From positions 1-49,826 of the forward strand of contig JADMIH010000010.1 of assembly GCA_015478675.1 (NCBI GenBank): a stretch of DNA of 49,826 bases, in the 5' to 3' direction. This stretch comes from Chloroflexota bacterium (GTDB lineage Bacteria > Chloroflexota > Chloroflexia > QHBQ01 > JADMIH01). Under the pieces are notes generated by a model. That model saw only the letters and a program-made list of their open reading frames with translations, searched no databases and was not told the origin of the DNA. The stretch's first letter is position 1; each line of letters begins with the position of its first letter. Positions 43,401 to 49,826 of the stretch are shown piece by piece. A program made the position numbers and the translations under genes.

Positions 43401-43640
43401 TCTCTGGTCGTAGCCGAGCATGGCGTGATAGCGCTGGTATATGTCCTTGTAGGTCCTTCCCCAGCCGTGATGCACGCCCATTGGGTTGTTGGCGGTGATT
43501 GGCCCATCTATGAAAGACCAGGTTTTGTTGCCTTTATTCTTTGCTTGCAGCTTCTTAAAAGCGCCGGTCTCGCGCCAGAAGGCAAGAGTGGCGTTCTCCA
43601 ACTGAGGAAAGTCGGGTTTGTTATCTACAGCTTTGAACAT
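40443..43640 (-). CDS. ileS: isoleucyl-tRNA synthetase with swapped GXHH signature
   Basis: This 1065-residue class I enzyme charges tRNA-Ile with isoleucine in the cytoplasm. The nucleotide-binding signature near the N-terminus is G-V-H-H (55-58, within N-N-P-M-G-V-H-H-G-W-G-R) in place of H-x-G-H, and the second signature is M-H-K-S-W-G-N (595-601) in place of KMSKS. The CP1 editing domain holds V-W-T-T-T-P-W-T-L-T; Cys pairs C-W-R-C, C-D-A-C and C-P-H-C are scattered through the body. The C-terminal anticodon-binding and junction domains belong to the long, eukaryote-like IleRS2 type. ATG 43640 follows GAGGTGAACT. It is 42 bp downstream of the cupin/RNase H gene, under one T-box. Confidence 0.93.
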   Translation of the reverse strand: MFKAVDNKPDFPQLENATLAFWRETGAFKKLQAKNKGNKTWSFIDGPITANNPMGVHHGWGRTYKDIYQRYHAMLGYDQRYQNGFDCQGLWVEVEVEKDLGFNSKREIEAFGLDRFALACRERVLKYAAEITRQSERLGQWMDWDNSYYTMSDTNIEYIWYFLRKCQENGWLYRGTRSMPWCWRCGTSLSQHEMLDSYEEVTHRSVFVNFPITTPGHEGESLLVWTTTPWTLTANVAAAVHPDLEYARVRQGGDVYYLSRGTLGRLVGDYQELGNVKGSELVGLTYSGPFDDLPAAAGMEHQVIGWGEVSDEEGTGIVHIAPGCGAEDFELGKVNALPVLTPIDEAGNYGPKYGDFANHHVTEVAPIVFDKLKEKGILYNLLDYTHRYPVCWRCHTELVFRVATEWYISADEIRPRMIKANSEVAWIPEYASKRMDNWLANMGDWNISRKRFWGLVLPFYLCDACGEVTVVGSRRQLRELSINPEVVDALPELHRPWVDEVKIKCPHCGEVVERIPEVGDAWLDAGIVAYSTLGYLENREYWEKWFPADFVTEMREQIRLWFYSMLFMSVTFEDTTPYREVLTYEKVHDESGRPMHKSWGNAIWFDDAVEKMGADVMRWMYAGASITQNMNFGYGVAEEIRRNLLTLWNTYSFFVIYANLDGYNPGAESVPVAERAELDRWIVARLHELIKLARTEMDSYDVGSLTRQIDTFVDDLSNWYVRRSRRRFWKSESDGDKLAAYSTLYEVLVTLSKLIAPIMPFMAEEIYQNLVRSDADSAAQNPESVHHCAYPQADESLIDHRLLADTSLAQRVISLGRAARNKAGIKVRQPLREIMVRAPSKVDDEALRRLEGQVLEELNVKRMVITSQVGDLITYVIKPNLPLLGPKYGKRLGAIRSALSMGEPAGIAAQVEAEELVKLYLDGEEEPVELLPGELLVETREREGFAVAQEGGLVVALDTELDDALLQEGVARDLVRVINDMRKSADFDVSDRIYTYYKLNNSDGDEASGIVRGALAGFGSYIQSETLSTELTEGEAPEEAYRQEEKFGSVVLSLGVQRIDTGAEK

Positions 43641-43682
43641 AGTTCACCTCATTACTCCTACCCAACCAGGGGCTACTAACAG

Positions 43683-44798
43683 CTAGTGCCCAAGTAGCCG
43701 TACGCTCTCTTCCCTGGGGTGCCAGGCGAGCATCCATTCACCGAACTGCCCTAGCAGGCTCATAGCCTGGTCGTGCCGCTTTTTTAGCCCTGAGTCTTTG
43801 ACCTTGAAAGTGCCAAGTAGCTGGTTCACAACCAGGTCGCTGTCACTCTTTATGTCAAGCACCACCTGGCCTGGGCTTCTGTTAGTCACTGTCAACCGCT
43901 CAATGATGTACTGAAGACATGAAATAAGCGCCTCATATTCCGCCTGGTTGTTCGTGTAGTTGTCCCCAAACTCGACCCTCTTGACCACCGGCCTCCTGCC
44001 AGGCGACTGCACCAGATATGAGCCGTAACCCTGGCCCGGATTGCCTCTGCTGCCACCATCGAAGACCACATTCAGCTCCATCAACTCCCGCTGGTTATCC
44101 TCAGTTTCGTCCTCGGCATCAGATGCCTCCACCTCAGGCTCAGCCTCCGCAGCCGGAGCAGGCATGCGCTTCTCTGCTCGTGGGGTCTTCGGTAATTCAG
44201 AAGCACGCTTCATCAATGTGGAAATGTCGATGGGAGAGGCGCTATCGTCAGGAGCATCAGCAGACGCGTCATCAGCCGGAGCGTCCCGACCGGGTGTGCG
44301 GCGCTCCTCACGAACTACGTTCGCTTCAGATGTAGACTCCGCCTCCACCGGTGGAGCAGGCACGGGCGCAGCATGTGAAGCCCCTCGCGGCGGGGGTATG
44401 ACCTTCTCCTGAGCTTTTTGCGCGGGCGCAGGCTCTATGCCAAGCGCTCTCGCGGAACGAACCAACAGTGGAGTAGAGACGAGCACCCGCAGTTGCTCTT
44501 CGCCTGTGTTCTTGAGAGCACAGGCCTCGTGGGGTGCGATATAGACGACGGAGTCGGCTCTGACCAGCGCTACTGCTCCGCCATCAGCCGCCGAAAGCTC
44601 CCCCGAACCCGCGATTACAAAGAGGATATGCTCCTCCCCGTAGCTGTGGAGCTTGACCTGCCCACCGGTTTCAACCTCTAGCAGGTCAACCGCCAGCAAG
44701 CTTTGAGCAGCATCACCCGCAGGGTATAGTTGCCTCGTCGAAGCGCCCTGCCCATCGCCACCAGTAGCTCTTATCGTAGATACGTTCCTTATCTCCAT
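43683..44798 (-). CDS. cupin domain fused to RNase H-like domain
   Basis: This protein has about 371 residues from ATG 44798 (GAGGAG 10 nt upstream); the longer reading from TTG 44858 adds unmatched sequence. Residues ~38-110 form a cupin barrel with the G-E-E-H-I-L-F-V-I-A-G-S-G strand; the second metal motif has Cys93 where His is usual. Residues ~115-240 are an acidic, Ala/Pro-rich linker. Residues ~240-371 are an RNase HI-type fold with D247 (F-D-G-G-S-R-G-N-P-G), E287 (N-N-Q-A-E-Y-E-A-L) and D319 (K-S-D-S-D-L-V-V), but the chain ends W-H-P-R-E-E-S-V-R-L-L-G-H before the fourth acidic residue. It is the first gene after the T-box, so it is co-regulated with ileS. Confidence 0.82.
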   Translation of the reverse strand: MEIRNVSTIRATGGDGQGASTRQLYPAGDAAQSLLAVDLLEVETGGQVKLHSYGEEHILFVIAGSGELSAADGGAVALVRADSVVYIAPHEACALKNTGEEQLRVLVSTPLLVRSARALGIEPAPAQKAQEKVIPPPRGASHAAPVPAPPVEAESTSEANVVREERRTPGRDAPADDASADAPDDSASPIDISTLMKRASELPKTPRAEKRMPAPAAEAEPEVEASDAEDETEDNQRELMELNVVFDGGSRGNPGQGYGSYLVQSPGRRPVVKRVEFGDNYTNNQAEYEALISCLQYIIERLTVTNRSPGQVVLDIKSDSDLVVNQLLGTFKVKDSGLKKRHDQAMSLLGQFGEWMLAWHPREESVRLLGH

Positions 44799-44921
44799 AT
44801 CTCCATAACTCCTCACACTGTCAATGGCGCATAGAGCCCAACATCGTAGCGTACTCAATGCTGGCTGCGCATCTAGCGCGGGCGATTCAACCTTGCCCTA
44901 CGACCAAAGGCTATCCATAAA

Positions 44922-44953
44922 CAAAAACCCCGTCCTCATAGAGAAGGACGGGG
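44922..44953 (-). terminator. T-box intrinsic terminator
   Basis: A 9-bp stem (CCCCGTCCT / AGGACGGGG, at 44928-44936 and 44945-44953) with an 8-nt loop is followed on the minus strand by TTTTTG. It lies directly after the T-box antiterminator sequence, as expected for transcription attenuation. Confidence 0.92.
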
Positions 44954-45190
44954 TGTACACCCGCGGTACCACCTTCGTTGGCGCGTTGCGCCCACTCATG
45001 GGCCTATCAGCCCCGGCCCCTGTAACGTGGAGCGACTCCGACCGTACTTACTTGCGCTGATCAAATGAACCAGGGTGTTCAGCAGGTGGCTCAGGAACGA
45101 TTTTCAGCGGGCCTGCCGGAGCCGGTTCCACCAGACCCGGCCTCTCTGTACCTTACAGCACGCGTACTCTTTCCATCTCAGCCTTTTCTC
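44922..45190 (-). promoter_or_regulatory. isoleucine T-box leader
   Basis: On the minus strand the leader shows all T-box landmarks: AGTA (45165-45168) and AGAGAG in stem I, the distal-loop sequence GGTGGAACCGG, a specifier loop GAAAATCGTTCCTGAG with the codon ATC (45099-45101) for isoleucine, and the T-box sequence AAGGTGGTACCGCG (44962-44975), which overlaps the antiterminator before the terminator. Uncharged tRNA-Ile would stabilise the antiterminator and let transcription enter the cupin/RNase H gene and ileS. The ATC specifier agrees with the downstream synthetase. Confidence 0.93.
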
Positions 45191-45192
45191 TA

Positions 45193-45210
45193 TGCTAAAC
45201 AAGTTTAGCA
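45193..45210. promoter_or_regulatory. 18-bp palindrome overlapping the -10 box
   Basis: TGCTAAAC-AA-GTTTAGCA is a perfect 8-bp inverted repeat with a 2-bp centre. It covers the -10 hexamer of the T-box promoter and ends just before the start of the leader. Its position is that of a repressor operator; as RNA it would begin near the 5' end and could not form a normal hairpin with a 2-nt loop. Confidence 0.5.
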
Positions 45211-45230
45211 CGCAACAGCGCCACTGTCAA
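45202..45230 (-). promoter_or_regulatory. sigma-70-type promoter of the T-box operon
   Basis: On the minus strand TTGACA (45225-45230) and TAAACT (45202-45207) are separated by exactly 17 bp. The predicted start lies near 45195, immediately ahead of stem I of the T-box, so the leader would be about 270 nt. Confidence 0.75.
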
Positions 45231-45309
45231 GCGACTATGCCTCAGTAAATGTTCAGAGTAGGGGTGGAGCAATCTTCTTAGAGTAGCTGTGGAAGCGTAC
45301 CCTCACACA

Positions 45310-45448
45310 CCCTCACCCCATGCCCCTCTCCCTTCATGGGAGAGGGGGCTTTAATCACCCTTGTAACCCCGTCAGGGGCAGGCCCCTGTGCACTCAGCAG
45401 GAGCAAACCCCCTCCCCCTTCATGGGAGAGGGGGTTTGGGGGTGAGGG
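45310..45448. repeat. two-arm hairpin repeat with terminal inverted CCCTCACCCC / GGGGTGAGGG
   Basis: The left arm contains CCCTCACCCC and an internal hairpin CCCTCTCCCTTCATGGGAG. The right arm has CCCCTCCCCCTTCATGGGAG, then GGGGG, TTT and GGGGTGAGGG. A third small hairpin (CCCCGTCAGGGG) lies between. The element separates the T-box promoter from the HD-GYP gene, and the stop codon and last ~12 residues of that gene lie in its right arm. It looks like a non-autonomous MITE/REP-type sequence. Confidence 0.7.
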
Positions 45449-47324
45449 GAGGGACGCCCCTCCACCCTGAATCTGAACAGTTACATGCCTCAACAAGCTC
45501 AACTGTATCGGATTCAGCGACGGCGCTAGCGTCCATTGCCAGGAATGCTTCAACGACCTCCGGGTCGAAGTGCGTGCCTGCCAGGGAGCGGATGTGCTCG
45601 CGCACTTTTGCTTCCGGCCATGCGGGGCGATAAGGCCGGTCTGAGCAGAGGGCATCCCACACGTCAACCACAGCAAATATACGCGCGGCCAGTGGTATCT
45701 CCCTCCCACGCAGCCCGCGAGGGTAGCCACTGCCGTCCCACCACTCATGATGACAGTAAGGTATATCGAGCGCGGGATTCAGAAACTCGATTGGAGCCAG
45801 CAACTTGTGCGCGTACGAAGGGTGCCGCCGCATAATCTCGCGCTCTTCGTCAGTTAGAGGTCCCGGCTTCAGCAAAATCGAGTCGGGTATGCCCATCTTG
45901 CCTATATCGTGTAGCAGAGAACCCCAGCGTAAATGCACAAGGTCTTCCTCAGAGACGCCCATGATACGCGCCAGCTGCAAAGTCAGCCCAGTGACACGGC
46001 GGCTGTGCCCCTCGGTCTCTTTATCGCGCAAGTCGAGCGCGCGTGACCACCCCTCAAGGGTTGTGTCATAAGCCACGGCAAGGTCAAGGCCGAGACGCTC
46101 AAGCTCCTCGAAGAGGGTAGCATTATCCAGGGCGATTGCAGTTTGCCCCGCCAGCGCCTCAAGGAAATTACGCCATTCCTGATCCGGCTGTAAAGGCTCG
46201 CGGCTGAAGATTTCGAGCACACCTTTGACCTGACCTTTGGCAAGCAGGGGAACGGCATAGTAAGAGGTGAAGCCCTCGGCGGCAAGCAGTTCAGAGCGCA
46301 TAAACTCATCCGAGGTGCGTAAGTCATCAAGGTGCAACATGCGGTGCTCAAGCGCCGCTCTCCCCGCCAGCCCTTCACCCAAAAAGAAGCGCGAAGAGGT
46401 AATTTCGTTGCTGCGAAAACCCCGACCCACCACATACTCCAGCATTTCGCTTCCCAAGCTCAGCAGCAAAACAGAGGCCGCATCCACCTGAAGTTGAGTA
46501 ATTACTTGATCGAGAATCGTTTCGAGCGTGCCATGCAGGTCCGGGCTGGAAGTGATCGCTACATCTATACGACGTAGCGCAGCCAGCCTGTGTAGCTGGC
46601 GTTGGGCATGCTCTTCAGCCTGCTTGCGCTCCTCAATCTCTTGCTGCGCGGCCATAAAGAGCCGGGCATTTTCTACAGCGTTATGCGCTAACCGCCTGGA
46701 GGCATCGCGCACAATTGTAAAGAGGGAAGCATAAAGGGCAAGGAAGCCCACCAACAGCGTCAGCCAGACGAAGCGCCGCATGCTGTCAATGCGCGGCTGA
46801 AGAGCCGATAGATCGTTGTAGACTTCATAGGCCCCCTGAACTTGTTGACTACCCTGAAGCCTGAGTGGGATGTACATCTCTAGGAGCTTGTCGAATTTGC
46901 CACGTTCCTCAACGTTTTCTGCCGCTTGGAGGTCTGATATGCCCACCACCATTTTGCCCTGAAGCACAGATAGCAAATCGCCCTCTACGGGGAAGCGTTG
47001 CCCTACGAGCTTCTTGTCGTCGGAGTATTGCAAGAAGCCGTCGGGCTTCCATATCTTGATACGGACAATATGCGCGCGCAACAGGTCACGCTTGACGAGC
47101 GTATCAATTTGATTGAGCCGGAATGCGCTGAGGGGCGCTGCAAGGTCTGCTGGGGTGAGATAGGGATCGAGGATGTTAGCCACATCGCTCGCGGCATTAT
47201 CAGCTTCTTGCTGTATGGCATTCTGCTCCAACTCGGCTTCGATGCCCCAACCCAAAACGCCCCCTATGGTTGCGACCAGGAGCAGGCTCACCAGGGAGAA
47301 TTTAGCTAGCAGGTTCAGCTTCAT
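45420..47324 (-). CDS. membrane-anchored GAF / HD-GYP phosphodiesterase
   Basis: This protein has about 634 residues from ATG 47324 (MKLNLLAKFSLVSLLL); a GTG at 47381 is possible but neither has a clear ribosome site. Helix 1 (~9-27), an extracytoplasmic sensor region (~28-185), helix 2 (~186-204), a coiled coil (~215-250), a GAF domain (~262-402) and an HD-GYP domain (~420-595) follow in order. HD is at 472-473 in L-L-H-D-I-G-K-M-G, and H-H-E-W-W-D-G-S-G-Y-P at ~525-535. Such proteins hydrolyse cyclic di-GMP or related dinucleotides in response to a signal. The tail (R-G-V-P-P-L-T-P-K-P-P-L-P) is read from the repeat at 45310-45448. Confidence 0.9.
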   Translation of the reverse strand: MKLNLLAKFSLVSLLLVATIGGVLGWGIEAELEQNAIQQEADNAASDVANILDPYLTPADLAAPLSAFRLNQIDTLVKRDLLRAHIVRIKIWKPDGFLQYSDDKKLVGQRFPVEGDLLSVLQGKMVVGISDLQAAENVEERGKFDKLLEMYIPLRLQGSQQVQGAYEVYNDLSALQPRIDSMRRFVWLTLLVGFLALYASLFTIVRDASRRLAHNAVENARLFMAAQQEIEERKQAEEHAQRQLHRLAALRRIDVAITSSPDLHGTLETILDQVITQLQVDAASVLLLSLGSEMLEYVVGRGFRSNEITSSRFFLGEGLAGRAALEHRMLHLDDLRTSDEFMRSELLAAEGFTSYYAVPLLAKGQVKGVLEIFSREPLQPDQEWRNFLEALAGQTAIALDNATLFEELERLGLDLAVAYDTTLEGWSRALDLRDKETEGHSRRVTGLTLQLARIMGVSEEDLVHLRWGSLLHDIGKMGIPDSILLKPGPLTDEEREIMRRHPSYAHKLLAPIEFLNPALDIPYCHHEWWDGSGYPRGLRGREIPLAARIFAVVDVWDALCSDRPYRPAWPEAKVREHIRSLAGTHFDPEVVEAFLAMDASAVAESDTVELVEACNCSDSGWRGVPPLTPKPPLP

Positions 47325-47378
47325 TTTGTTCTGCGGTTGAAAGCAGTTGGCTACTCCCGAAGATTTCGCATCGTAAGG

Positions 47379-47399
47379 CACCGGCTGCTATAGCCGGTG
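47379..47399 (-). promoter_or_regulatory. hairpin upstream of the HD-GYP gene
   Basis: CACCGGCT and AGCCGGTG form a perfect 8-bp stem with a 5-nt loop, 55 nt ahead of the ATG at 47324. It covers the alternative GTG start at 47381. It could be a leader stem-loop or an operator; nothing decides between them. Confidence 0.35.
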
Positions 47400-47485
47400 A
47401 TAGAGTAAATGTGTTACATTCAGCCACTCCGGTAGAAGGTGAAACTTATGTAGCTGACCTGAAAACAAATTTTCATCCTGACTGG

Positions 47486-47500
47486 TGAGGCGCAGCCTCA
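47486..47500. other. short inverted repeat downstream of the DUF192 gene
   Basis: TGAGGC-GCA-GCCTCA is a perfect 6-bp stem about 70 bp past the DUF192 stop and ~100 bp before the HD-GYP alternative start. There is no T-run, so it is at best a weak terminator. The remainder of the 47,382-47,569 gap shows nothing I can identify. Confidence 0.3.
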
Positions 47501-47569
47501 TGATTGACTGTTCAGAGTAAGCGCGGACTAACAGAGCGCACTACCCCTTACTGTCCATGCCTGGCGCGC

Positions 47570-47911
47570 CTACGAAAGTGCCACCGTATCCCCCACTGCT
47601 GTGCCACTCCCTCCGATAGCGCCTTCGGGCAGCTCAACTGCCATGCGTGCGCCTTTCACGATGCGCCCTACGCGCCAGGGCTTTATACCCTTGTACATAA
47701 AGAGCACTTTCCCCTCTTTGTCAAGAAAGAGGATATCGAGGGGGTAGCGCATGAAAAACATATGGATTGAGTTACATGGCTCAATGACAAGTCCGCCGCC
47801 GCTCGCCAGGGGCGAAGTGAACATCAGTCCACGCCCTCTTGCTACAAAGGTAGAGGCTCTGACGGCATCGGCAGCCAGCGAAGTTCCGCGTGTTGTGTTA
47901 TATATGAGCAT
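47570..47911 (-). CDS. DUF192 family protein
   Basis: This 113-residue protein shows the DUF192 signature: R-G-R-G-L-M-F, G-G-G-L-V-I-E-P-C-N-S-I-H-M-F-F-M-R-Y-P-L-D, then P-W-R and V-E-L-P-E-G. The family folds as a small beta barrel of unknown activity, often secreted; this copy has no signal peptide. ATG 47911 has only a weak ribosome site. It follows the TadC-like gene by 67 bp on the same strand, an association seen in other Tad loci of related bacteria as far as I recall, so a role in pilus or secretion biology is possible but unproven. Confidence 0.88.
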   Translation of the reverse strand: MLIYNTTRGTSLAADAVRASTFVARGRGLMFTSPLASGGGLVIEPCNSIHMFFMRYPLDILFLDKEGKVLFMYKGIKPWRVGRIVKGARMAVELPEGAIGGSGTAVGDTVALS

Positions 47912-47978
47912 AGAGTGGTAGGGCTATCCCGTCGTGGGCAGCGGCGACGCTAGATGGCGCCCGTAGTGACCTGGCCTG

Positions 47979-48902
47979 CTAACCTCCGAAGCCATTCATG
48001 ATCTTGGGAACTGCCGGGCCGAGGATGACGATGTAGGTGGCGGGGAAAATGAGGAATACCATTGGTATCATCATCAAAATAGGAGCCTTGTGAGCTTTCT
48101 CCTCGGCACGCTGGCGGCGGCGTATACGCATCTGCTCGCTCTGAATCCGCAGCACTTTGGAGATTGACACGCCAAGTTGGTCGGCCTGGATGATAGAAGC
48201 CACGAAGGTGCTCAGGTCAGAAACACCAGTTCGCACCACCATCTCCCGCAAGGCATCACGCTTTGCTTTGCCGACACGCATCTCAGAGATCGCACGCTGG
48301 AACTCGTTGGCAAGCGCATTGTCCCACTTATCTGCCACACGCTGCATCGCGCCATCGAAGGCAAGGCCCGCCTCCACGCTGATCGTCATAAGGTCAATTG
48401 CGTCAGGAAGGGTCTTGAGGATAATACTGGCGCGCTTCTTAATGCGGCCCCGCAGCCAGAAGACAGGCAGAAGATATCCGGCGAGTGCCGAGATCGCGCT
48501 GTAGAGTACGAGGCTCATAAGCGCCGCGCCCGTCAACAGGCAGATCCCAAGCGCGACACCACCTAGAAGTAGAGCACCGACGATGCGCACCCCTGTGAAC
48601 TCGGCAACACCCATGTTATAAGGGTTGCCTGCCAGCACCATTTGCTGCTGCATCTTCTCCAGGCCTGCGGAGGGGGTGAGCTTACCAAAAGTACGGGTTA
48701 CGCCTGCGATGATCGGCTTGACAACGCGCTCAGTAAAAGGCTGCTCCAGCTCTATTTCTTCAAGGGTACGCGTACGCTCGGCAAATTGTGTCAGGCGTGA
48801 TTCGATTGACACAGCATTGCGGCGAGGCATAGCCATCTTCGCAAAGAGGGCGAATACGCCAACAGCCAGAATAGCCGGTATAAGAATAAAGATAGGGTTC
48901 AC
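47979..48902 (-). CDS. tadC: TadC-like type II secretion F-family inner-membrane protein
   Basis: This 307-residue protein of the Tad/Flp (tight adherence) apparatus is the integral-membrane platform partner of TadB. An N-terminal helix (M-N-P-I-F-I-L-I-P-A-I-L) and a pair of central helices (~105-150) surround the cytoplasmic T2SSF domain, with the conserved L-P-D-A-I-D-L-M-T-I-S-V-E-A-G-L motif and Q-A-D-Q-L-G-V-S-I; a final helix ends P-A-T-Y-I-V-I-L-G-P-A. The start is GTG at 48902 behind AGAGGGAAAAAGCA. It lies 76 bp downstream of the TadB-like gene. Confidence 0.9.
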   Translation of the reverse strand: MNPIFILIPAILAVGVFALFAKMAMPRRNAVSIESRLTQFAERTRTLEEIELEQPFTERVVKPIIAGVTRTFGKLTPSAGLEKMQQQMVLAGNPYNMGVAEFTGVRIVGALLLGGVALGICLLTGAALMSLVLYSAISALAGYLLPVFWLRGRIKKRASIILKTLPDAIDLMTISVEAGLAFDGAMQRVADKWDNALANEFQRAISEMRVGKAKRDALREMVVRTGVSDLSTFVASIIQADQLGVSISKVLRIQSEQMRIRRRQRAEEKAHKAPILMMIPMVFLIFPATYIVILGPAVPKIMNGFGG

Positions 48903-48978
48903 TGCTTTTTCCCTCTCCGACTTCGGAATCGCGAATCAAAGTCAAGTAAGCTGTAGTTCGCAACTTCGTCCAAGGCGG

Positions 48979-49826
48979 CTAGACTTCTATATTGACTATC
49001 TTCCGTATTACCATGAAACCAGCAAAAACCATTACGCCACCGCAAATCGGTAGGACAATCCAGGGAAACGCCCATAATGTTGACATGTAGGCAGGGTTGA
49101 TTATGGTGACTACGAGGCCAATGAAGATCGGTAGTGCAGTTATGATGTAGCCTGAAATGCGGCCTTGCGCTGTTAGCACGCCAATCTCGCCTTTGATACG
49201 CACACGCTCACGTATAGTGTGTGAAATCGTATCGAGGATCTGCGCCAGGTTGCCACCGACTTCGTACTGGATGTTTATAGCTGTGATCAACAGGTCAAGG
49301 TCGTCGGAAGGCATGCGACGATAGAGGTTGTTCAGCGCGTCCTGCACTGTGAGGCCGAGGCCAACTTCGCGAACCACGCGCTTGAACTCGGCTCCGATTG
49401 GGTCGGGCGATTCTTTGGAGACCAGCTCCATTGACTGGAGCATCGAGTAGCCGGAGCGCAGCGAGTTGGCAAGGAGCCCAATTGTATCGCCTAACTGCTC
49501 GTTGAAGGCCTTGAGGCGCTTTGAAATGCGGAACTTTATATACCACTCAGGGGCAAAGAAGCCTACTGCCATACCGCCCAGGCTGAAGAGCATCTGTTGT
49601 ACTGCCGCGCCACGACCAAGATAGAAGCCGAGAGCGAAGCCTACGAAGAGGCCTGCCCCTTTCACAAGGAAGAACTCAAAGAGGGTCAGCTTGAGGTCCG
49701 CCTGCGCGAGCTTACGCTGTATGGAGCGACCCGCCGTCTTTTGGCTGGCGGCTTTATCAACCCTGACCGCAAGCTGGCTTTCGCCGAGGCCGAGGCTGAA
49801 CTGCTTCTTCTCACCCTTTTTCTTTA
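48979..49826 (-). CDS. tadB: TadB-like type II secretion F-family protein (5' end outside window)
   Basis: The frame is open to the right edge (K-K-G-E-K-K-Q-F-S-L-G-L-G before A-S-Q-K-T-A-G-R-S-I-Q-R-K-L-A-Q-A-D), so the GTG at 49665 is internal. Paired helices (K-G-A-G-L-F-V-G-F-A-L-G-F) precede the T2SSF domain: L-L-A-N-S-L-R-S-G-Y-S-M-L-Q-S-M-E, then V-Q-D-A-L-N-N-L and Q-Y-E-V-G-G-N-L-A-Q-I-L. Two C-terminal helices end the protein. With the TadC-like protein it anchors the pilus ATPase in the inner membrane. The ATPase and prepilin genes should lie beyond the window. Confidence 0.9.
   Translation of the reverse strand, partial: KKKGEKKQFSLGLGESQLAVRVDKAASQKTAGRSIQRKLAQADLKLTLFEFFLVKGAGLFVGFALGFYLGRGAAVQQMLFSLGGMAVGFFAPEWYIKFRISKRLKAFNEQLGDTIGLLANSLRSGYSMLQSMELVSKESPDPIGAEFKRVVREVGLGLTVQDALNNLYRRMPSDDLDLLITAINIQYEVGGNLAQILDTISHTIRERVRIKGEIGVLTAQGRISGYIITALPIFIGLVVTIINPAYMSTLWAFPWIVLPICGGVMVFAGFMVIRKIVNIEV

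Noticed and set aside
44799..44858. Extension of the cupin/RNase H gene to TTG 44858
   Set aside because: ATG 44798 has GAGGAG upstream, and the added residues match no cupin.

Overview
The window looks like a chromosomal segment of a moderately GC-rich bacterium, most probably a member of the Chloroflexota. That assignment is inferred from the mix of a tilS-hpt pair, a Tad-type secretion/pilus locus, a Gram-positive-style transcriptional T-box on ileS, a very large block of GT4 and GT-C glycosyltransferases, and abundant short interspersed repeats. No rRNA, tRNA, CRISPR array or IS element was found.

Layout. (1) 1-3.4 kb, plus strand: the 3' end of tilS, then hpt, then a multi-spanning membrane protein. 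(2) 3.4-40.0 kb, minus strand: an almost gap-free co-directional cluster of 23 genes. It holds nine GT4 glycosyltransferases, a Wzx-like flippase, ten large GT-C-like or related integral membrane proteins, three SAM methyltransferases, a Trm112-like zinc-ribbon protein and a DUF971 protein. Many genes overlap as ATGA or TTGA, so the block is probably translated as one or a few long transcripts starting near 39,960. The genes would build and export a complex surface glycan or glycolipid: cytoplasmic GT4 enzymes extend a lipid-linked chain, the flippase moves it out, GT-C enzymes add sugars from polyprenyl-phosphate donors outside, and methyltransferases decorate it. No priming transferase, chain-length regulator or recognisable polymerase is present here. 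(3) 40.2 kb: a 45-codon single-pass membrane ORF with a structured leader. (4) 40.4-45.2 kb, minus strand: promoter, palindrome, Ile-type T-box, a cupin/RNase H-like fusion gene, then ileS. (5) 45.3-49.8 kb, minus strand: a two-arm hairpin repeat, a membrane-anchored GAF/HD-GYP protein, a DUF192 protein and two Tad inner-membrane proteins (TadC-like, and TadB-like running off the window).

The most interesting signals are as follows. A recurring extracytoplasmic beta-rich module (signature GF[YN]xxE...[YF]RW[ST]...LGVxVxRLxV) occurs in seven membrane proteins, N-terminal in four and C-terminal in three. The T-box operon places a cupin/RNase H fusion ahead of ileS. IleRS carries a swapped GXHH signature in place of HXGH. 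A family of hairpin-bounded AT-rich repeats sits at gene junctions and supplies stop codons and C-terminal tails. Two membrane-protein genes have a first transmembrane helix upstream of any usual start codon.

Coordinates were read by eye and single positions may be off by a base. Family calls rest on motifs recognised by reading, not on database searches.
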